Shown here: positions 17,938 to 21,766 of the stretch, piece after piece | How positions within the stretch are numbered: position 1 is the first letter of the stretch | How the letters are laid out: the number at the start of each line of letters is the position of its first letter | NCBI RefSeq assembly: GCF_019649055.1 | Contig: NW_026570663.1 | Coordinates: forward strand, 1-21,766 | Reading direction: 5' to 3' | Source of the DNA: Paramacrobiotus metropolitanus | Taxonomy: Eukaryota > Tardigrada > Eutardigrada > Parachela > Macrobiotidae | DNA: 21,766 nt | Notes under the pieces: model-generated | Told to the model about the DNA's origin: nothing | The model's database searches: none | The model's input: only the letters and a program-made list of their open reading frames with translations | Translations under genes and position numbers: made by a program

Positions 17938-18945
17938 GGGTCGGATTACTAAAATCGAAATAGCCGAGGAGATAGACCTGGACAACAAAAGCCCAGAAAT
18001 CTACCATCTAAAGTTTGAGGGAACCTGAAGTTTCAACCCGCGAGACCGACAAGTTGTGTTCAACAACGAACGGGTATCACTTCCAGTTTATTCGACGTGT
18101 TCCATCAAGGTACGGATTGGAAAACCAATGGACCCTAGGAGACGAATACACTTCATGACTCTAAGGCGGAAAATCCGTCCTATCCGATCTATTGAGATGA
18201 GGATCGACATCCGACCCTCGACGGACACGGCATGGATTGAACACAACGCATAAACTAAAGATACTTGAAAAAGGCGTAAAACCTGACCACATGCATTAAA
18301 AGGAAGTCTACGAACCGACAACGAACAAGCTGTTTGGGAAATCCCAATGAGAATCGCCAAGACATGGCCGGTTGAACCGAAGCCCAGAGAACTCTCAAAG
18401 TTGACCATCTTCGAATCCACAGGGGTAAAGGCTCAATGGAAAGTTACGCTCCTGTCTCGAACGATAACCTAAATTAATGTCGTCCTAGATGTACCGATAG
18501 CAAGAGCTCATGTACCTAGGCGAATCGCACACCACACCTTGACGGAGTGGATATGACGGATGGTGCAACGAAGCACGACGGAAAGACATTTACCGTCATG
18601 GTGGCTAACCACACCAATATGGCTTACACCTTACGGAAAGGTCCACCAATGGGCCGAGTCGAACCGTTCAACATGATGACGGACGGTCAGAAGATCGTAG
18701 AAGCCCGAGTTAACTCAACTCAGGTAGAGAAAAAAGGCGCGGAATCCCAAGAGGACCGACGAAGAATTATCGTCTCCATAAACGTCGGTAAAACCTTTAC
18801 CGACAAGCAACTGGCCATACTGAAGGCTGTTTGGACCCGGTCAACCGGCCCAAAAAAAGAACGGAAATCAAAACGACCTGGGAACCCAGAAGGGAAGCTA
18901 ACCCGAAAACCAAGACAGGCGGCCGACGCAAACGTCGAAAACTAA
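17938..18945 (+). pseudogene. Protease-to-reverse-transcriptase segment of the gypsy-like element
   Basis: After the LINE insertion the retroelement frame resumes (KIEIAEEIDLDNKSPEIYHL), with TGA at 18026-18028, then NNERVSLPVYSTCSIKVRIG to 18253. A second readable part, 18547-18945, includes FTVMVANHTNMAYTLRKGPP, MGRVEPFN and a Lt..q...l-type helix (TFTDKQLAILKAVW). In Ty3/gypsy Pol a beta-rich segment with this layout (V.vpa.s.-type strand, later N.t...tl.kG...g...p) joins protease to the start of reverse transcriptase. The polymerase core expected next is absent; a Lys/Arg/Pro-rich tail follows instead and ends at a stop at 18943-18945. Confidence 0.55.
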
Positions 18946-19343
18946 CCGGAAAAGCCGGGTAAGGCCGACCATCCTGAGCCAAAAGTTAGGAGTACTCAGT
19001 ACACCTCCGCGGCCCAAGGGCTACGTGAGAGCAGTAGTAGGCGGACTACTGACTCAGCGAAGGCACCGATCTGACCGCCGAGGATACCGGCAGGACCATT
19101 AACGAGAAGACCTGGGCAGGAAGGAAAAATTTGTGACCGGATGTATCGCTCGACTTCGGACTCTGCTGGACTTTGCGGGGTCAAATTCATCCGGGCGGAG
19201 GATCCGACCCGCGGAACAGCCCGACGGACATTAGGATTCCAGGTGACATTGCAAACGACCGGGCGACGACGTCGATCCGTCCGACATGGCATCGCGGTCC
19301 AGTTTAGGATACCAGCCCAAGATGGCACCTCCCGGCTATCCCG
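18946..19343 (+). other. Frame-broken retroelement-like sequence
   Basis: GC-richer DNA with CCGACC/CGGAAC words like the preceding element. Long open frames on the minus strand (18996-19457) look like composition shadows, since they carry no motif. No reverse transcriptase pattern is seen. Confidence 0.4.
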
Positions 19344-19541
19344 GTGGAGAGCTGCCCAACCCGGTCCAACCGGTGCGTGCTGGAATTTTTCGGACAACGG
19401 GTTAGCGCGATATATCAGCTGGCCGTTATGGTGCAGCTTCCCGGCATAACGTTGCAAAAACCCGTCGATACGGGAAAACAGTTTGCCTTGACCGGATTAC
19501 AGCCCGGCCCGGCACAGCGGCCAGCTGTTGGGGAACAGTGA
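19344..19541 (+). pseudogene. Second retropepsin-like fragment
   Basis: The frame includes IYQLAVMVQLPGITLQKPVD, TGKQFALTGLQ and stops at 19539-19541. A strand of the form V-x-V-x-L-P-G-I-T-L followed by V-D-T-G and Q-F-x-L-x-G-L resembles the N-terminal half of a retroviral-type aspartic protease, here with the catalytic DTG kept. The second signature (LLGxDxL) is not found downstream. It differs from the protease at 15433-15840, so it comes from another element or a distant copy. Confidence 0.42.
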
Positions 19542-20113
19542 TCGGCCGCGGTTGCGTAACAACCCGACAATGTAGCCTGCCGACCCGAACGGACAGTGCG
19601 GCAACCAGAAAACGTGCCACGCCGACCACACCACACAGACGCTGCGGCAACCACTTCCAATGCAAATGTGGGATAGGTCACAGGATCAACAGGATCGATA
19701 GGAAAGCTGTCGCAACCGGATAACGACAGTCATAGCCACGACGACCGATATCAAGGAAGACCGTCGCCGCCGATATAGGTGGGCCCGACCTTGGCAAGAC
19801 GTAGGGGAATCGCAGTCGAAGGGAGTGACCAAAGAGCGATCGCGCCGCCGACACGACCTGACTAGCTATAAACGGGAGGTGAGGAGAGAGCAGAGGTGTA
19901 CAGCAGAAAGCGTGTCAGGGGACCATGACCGCGGGCACGCTAGGCGTGCTGTTCGTCGTCACAATTGGTGCGACGGCCGAGCCGACGCCGATGTAGAGCA
20001 CTGGCTCGGTCGGAAGGATGAGGGAAGCGACCGGGCCGGCTTGACCGGAATCGGCAAAACATCATCAAATCGCAGATGGTCGGGCGAGCGCTGCTGCTGG
20101 CTACCAGTCGAAC
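19542..20113 (+). other. Low-complexity, frame-broken interval
   Basis: Rich in CCGACC, CGGAAC and related words with Pro/Gln/Arg/Thr-rich translations in several frames. No domain is recognised. Composition suggests retroelement-derived DNA. Confidence 0.4.
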
Positions 20114-20453
20114 ATGGATTTTTTTATGTTTGATAGTGACATGCTGAAAGCGGACGGATGGGCAACCCGCTTCGCCAGTTGCACCGACAACAAGAAGGGA
20201 TCGATACCGCCGAGGATTCTGAATCCATGATCAAGGTGAGAGGGGCTCTCAGCGGTAATGCGGCGGACTGGGACCAGGAACCAACGGCGGCCGAACAGGA
20301 GGAAGGCTGGCCGTTGAAGTTTGGTTGGCCAAGTTCTTGACAACATTCGGCGGTCGGAAGAAGGACAAGAACGCCTTGGCGGAGGCCACAGACCTTTCGT
20401 TGAATGCACTTCAGGGCGTACATACACTCAGTGCAAGCCGTCCGCTCGCGACT
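20114..20453 (+). pseudogene. Second Gag-like fragment in three frames
   Basis: Read in order: MDFFMFDSDMLKADGWATRF (from 20114), then SMIKVRGALSGNAADWDQEP in a second frame (20226-20285), then VWLAKFLTTFGGRKKDKN and LAEATDLSLNALQGV in a third (20319-20453). The layout of FD...DxW, LSGNAADW, W.AKF..TF and a helical end matches the Ty3/gypsy Gag core, and two one-base shifts break it. It is distinct from the Gag at 13335-13893. It lies downstream of a protease-like piece, the reverse of the normal order. The frame following the second shift may continue weakly to about 20643. Confidence 0.5.
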
Positions 20454-20634
20454 TGATCCATGCACAATCTTCTGTCCCAGTTGTAAAAGAACCTTCCCAA
20501 AATGCGCCTTCACGAATTCCAGCGAGAAAAGTCAAAGTCGGCTTACGGCAATAGCTCAAATCTAGTAGAAAATGTAGCTCTAGATGGCCGTGCCCTTTAC
20601 GCATTACTGTGGCGAATTAGCTGCGACCATAGTA

Positions 20635-20820
20635 CGGCAAAATAGCAAAAGGCTGTTTAAACGCAGTGTGCGGCAAAATAGCAAATGGCTATTTTGACTA
20701 CGGTACTGCGGCAAAATAGCTAAAGGCTATTTTAACGCAGTGTGCGGCAAAATAGCAAAAGGCTATTTTGACACACTGTAGTAAACTGCGGCAAAATAGC
20801 CTTAGCCGTAAAATAATGCG
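20635..20820. repeat. Palindromic array of GCTATTTT/AAAATAGC units (right copy)
   Basis: Eight copies of AAAATAGC or GCTATTTT lie in alternating orientation with TGCGGC flanks and spacers such as ACGCAGTG. Read on the minus strand it contains GCTATTTTGCCGCACACTGC as in the array at 4155-4340 (there on +), so the two copies are inverted relative to one another. Each is itself palindromic. Confidence 0.85.
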
Positions 20821-20839
20821 GTTTTCGCACAAAACGTAG

Positions 20840-21511
20840 GAGCAAAAACTGTCAACGATGATTCAGTGGCAGCGACTATCACCAGCATAAAGGTCAGCGA
20901 GTTAACGCACCATTAACCTTTCTGTCAAATTCGGACACAGCGGTTTATGCGGATTCTTTATATAGGGGGCAAAAGCAGACATCTTCCACCGTTTCCCTGT
21001 ACGGCTGCCGTCACCAGGCTGGAGTCTGACGTTGTGGCTGAACAAGGCTTATGTACCGCGCCAGATTTAACCATATGTATTGCCGTAACGTCACACTCCA
21101 GGCGGGTGACGGCAGCAGTACAGGGGAACGGTGGAACGCGTTTACTTTCGCCCCTTATATACCATCAACCAGCAGAACATATTTTCGGTGACATGTTTAC
21201 GGTAATTTCTTTTAGGAAACGCAACTCAGTCGGATACTGATCCTGACCGTATTGTCCCACAGAAGCCTTTCGTTATCCACGATGTCATCGCTATTACAGT
21301 GTACCACCGCCTTCAGCTCGTTTCAGTGTTGCCAGCACAGATTGTACCGCAATGGATACAAGTCCTTCCTGCGACTGCAACGACAACCCGCTTTGAAATT
21401 ACATCGGTCGCTCCGTATATCTTGTCACCTACACCAGCAACGCCAGACGGTGGCATGATCCGCCTGATCGGATACGACGTTATTGGAGTGTCGGGATCAA
21501 ATAACCAGTAG
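20840..21511 (+). CDS. Unrecognised protein, last two exons inferred
   Basis: A possible exon at 20840-20892 follows ACGTAG and reads AKTVNDDSVAATITSIK, with donor AAG|GTCAGC in phase 0. A second exon may begin at 21230 after AACTCAG in the same phase. It reads SDTDPDRIVPQKPFVIHDVI, VYHRLQLVSVLPAQIVPQWI, ATTTRFEITSVAPYILSP and GGMIRLIGYDVIGVSGSNNQ, stopping at TAG 21509-21511. The translation is well mixed, with alternating hydrophobic positions suggesting beta-strands, and is more protein-like than the surrounding noise. I do not recognise the family. The intron (20893-21229) holds the hairpin repeat. The first exon is less certain than the second, and an alternative acceptor lies at TTTTAG 21211-21215 in another phase. 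Confidence 0.45.
20959..21161. mobile_element. Hairpin MITE-like repeat with about 80-bp arms
   Basis: Arms at 20959-21038 and 21082-21161 are inverted copies (roughly 78% by eye) around a loop of about 43 bases. The ends read TATATAGGGGGC and GCCCCTTATATA. Shared cores include TCCACCGTT, CTGCCGTCACC and CCTGGAGT/CTGGAGT. It has no coding capacity; the open frame crossing it is an artefact. The size and TA-rich termini suggest a MITE, and a clear target duplication was not resolved. Confidence 0.72.
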
Positions 21512-21765
21512 ATAAATCTGCCGTAATGCACGATGTCCATCATTTACTGCGTATACGTAATTTGCCTAATATATGGGCAGTCCTGGATGACAATGGAAAT
21601 TTGATAAAAGTGTCAAACGTTTCCCGAGTTCCGGTTGAAGCCGGCGGTCTGGATATCTCATTAAAAGCAAGCATTATTAACGACCAGCACCCGCGAGCGG
21701 TAGGCTGCCAGCAAAAAATTAATCTACGAAATCTGAGGCTTCTGAAAAAGACATGGGCGTCATAG
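21505..21765 (+). CDS. Unrecognised ORF overlapping the previous frame by one base shift
   Basis: This frame is open from 21505 through ATG 21526 (MHDVHHLLRIRNLPNIWAVL, DDNGNLIKVSNVSRVPVEAG, GLDISLKASIINDQ) to TAG 21763-21765. It also reads like real protein (VDKSAV) across the bases before the ATG, which overlap the stop of the upstream ORF. That suggests the two are one coding sequence split by a one-base indel, or an exon edge I have misplaced, rather than two separate genes 14 bases apart. Family unknown. The window ends one base later. Confidence 0.42.
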   Translation, partial: PVDKSAVMHDVHHLLRIRNLPNIWAVLDDNGNLIKVSNVSRVPVEAGGLDISLKASIINDQHPRAVGCQQKINLRNLRLLKKTWAS

Positions 21766-21766
21766 T

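Larger units (their letters stand above)
10681..18945 (+). mobile_element. Degenerate Ty3/gypsy-like LTR retrotransposon, gag to protease and linker
   Basis: In order: Pro/Thr-rich and coiled-coil Gag N-terminus, Gag core, possible knuckle, basic tail, -1 frameshift signal, Pol leader, retropepsin, acidic linker and the protease-to-reverse-transcriptase segment. All lie in + orientation with scattered stops and one-base shifts, so the copy cannot make full proteins. No YxDD reverse transcriptase, RNase H or integrase pattern was found, so the 3' half of pol has been lost or replaced. LTRs were not identified and the outer limits are approximate. Two younger insertions lie inside it (12957-13175 and 17346-17937). 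Confidence 0.82.

Noticed and set aside
18996-19457. 153-codon minus-strand frame
   Set aside because: No motif, and it overlaps the + strand protease-like piece. Likely a GC-rich shadow.
20947-21240. 97-codon frame through the hairpin repeat
   Set aside because: It runs through both arms of an inverted repeat, so its residues derive from the hairpin rather than from a gene.
1-21766. tRNA or rRNA genes
   Set aside because: No stretch with the conserved T-arm word and matching acceptor arms, and no rRNA core sequence, was seen by eye.

Overview
The window is eukaryotic, most likely from an invertebrate animal. The evidence is a spliced Ly6/uPAR-type secreted protein gene with GT-AG introns, a Ty3/gypsy-like LTR-retrotransposon remnant, a 5'-truncated LINE fragment, two small inverted-repeat elements and a fold-back-type DNA element. 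I see no bacterial gene organisation. I cannot name the phylum from sequence alone.

Layout. Positions 1-2490 hold no confident gene, only two fragments that could belong to a decayed relative of the next gene. Positions 2494 to about 4245 hold a three-exon Ly6-type gene with a signal-peptide exon, a cysteine-rich exon and a terminal exon. A one-base loss in a T run appears to break exon 3. A palindromic array built on GCTATTTT and AAAATAGC follows at 4155-4340, and a sister array lies at 20635-20820. Positions 5080-7564 are a complete 2,485-bp inverted-repeat element flanked by TACGAC. Its arms combine a 124-bp outer repeat with about sixteen or seventeen degenerate 31-bp units, and the middle encodes a short PHD-like zinc finger. 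Positions 7571-10680 are mostly unassigned.

From about 10.7 to 18.95 kb lies one old Ty3/gypsy-like element in the + orientation. It has a Thr/Pro-rich and long coiled-coil Gag N-terminus, the Gag core, a possible zinc knuckle and a Gly/Arg-rich tail. These are followed by a textbook -1 frameshift signal (GGGAAAC, 5-nt spacer, 11-bp hairpin), a Pol leader, a retropepsin and the segment that normally links protease to reverse transcriptase. No reverse transcriptase, RNase H or integrase is visible. The element is broken by stops and frameshifts and carries two clean later insertions: a 219-bp TA-flanked MITE inside gag (12957-13175) and an antisense LINE 3' fragment (17346-17937) flanked by a 9-bp near-duplication. 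Removing either insertion makes the retroelement frame continuous across the site.

Positions 18.95-20.55 kb hold a second retroelement remnant in apparently scrambled order, with a protease-like piece before a Gag-like piece. The right end (20840-21765) looks like part of an unrecognised cellular or element-derived gene with one intron, which contains a hairpin repeat, and two reading frames offset by one base.

The best candidates for a second look are the frameshift signal, the fold-back element with its PHD-like cargo, and the nested insertions that allow relative dating.
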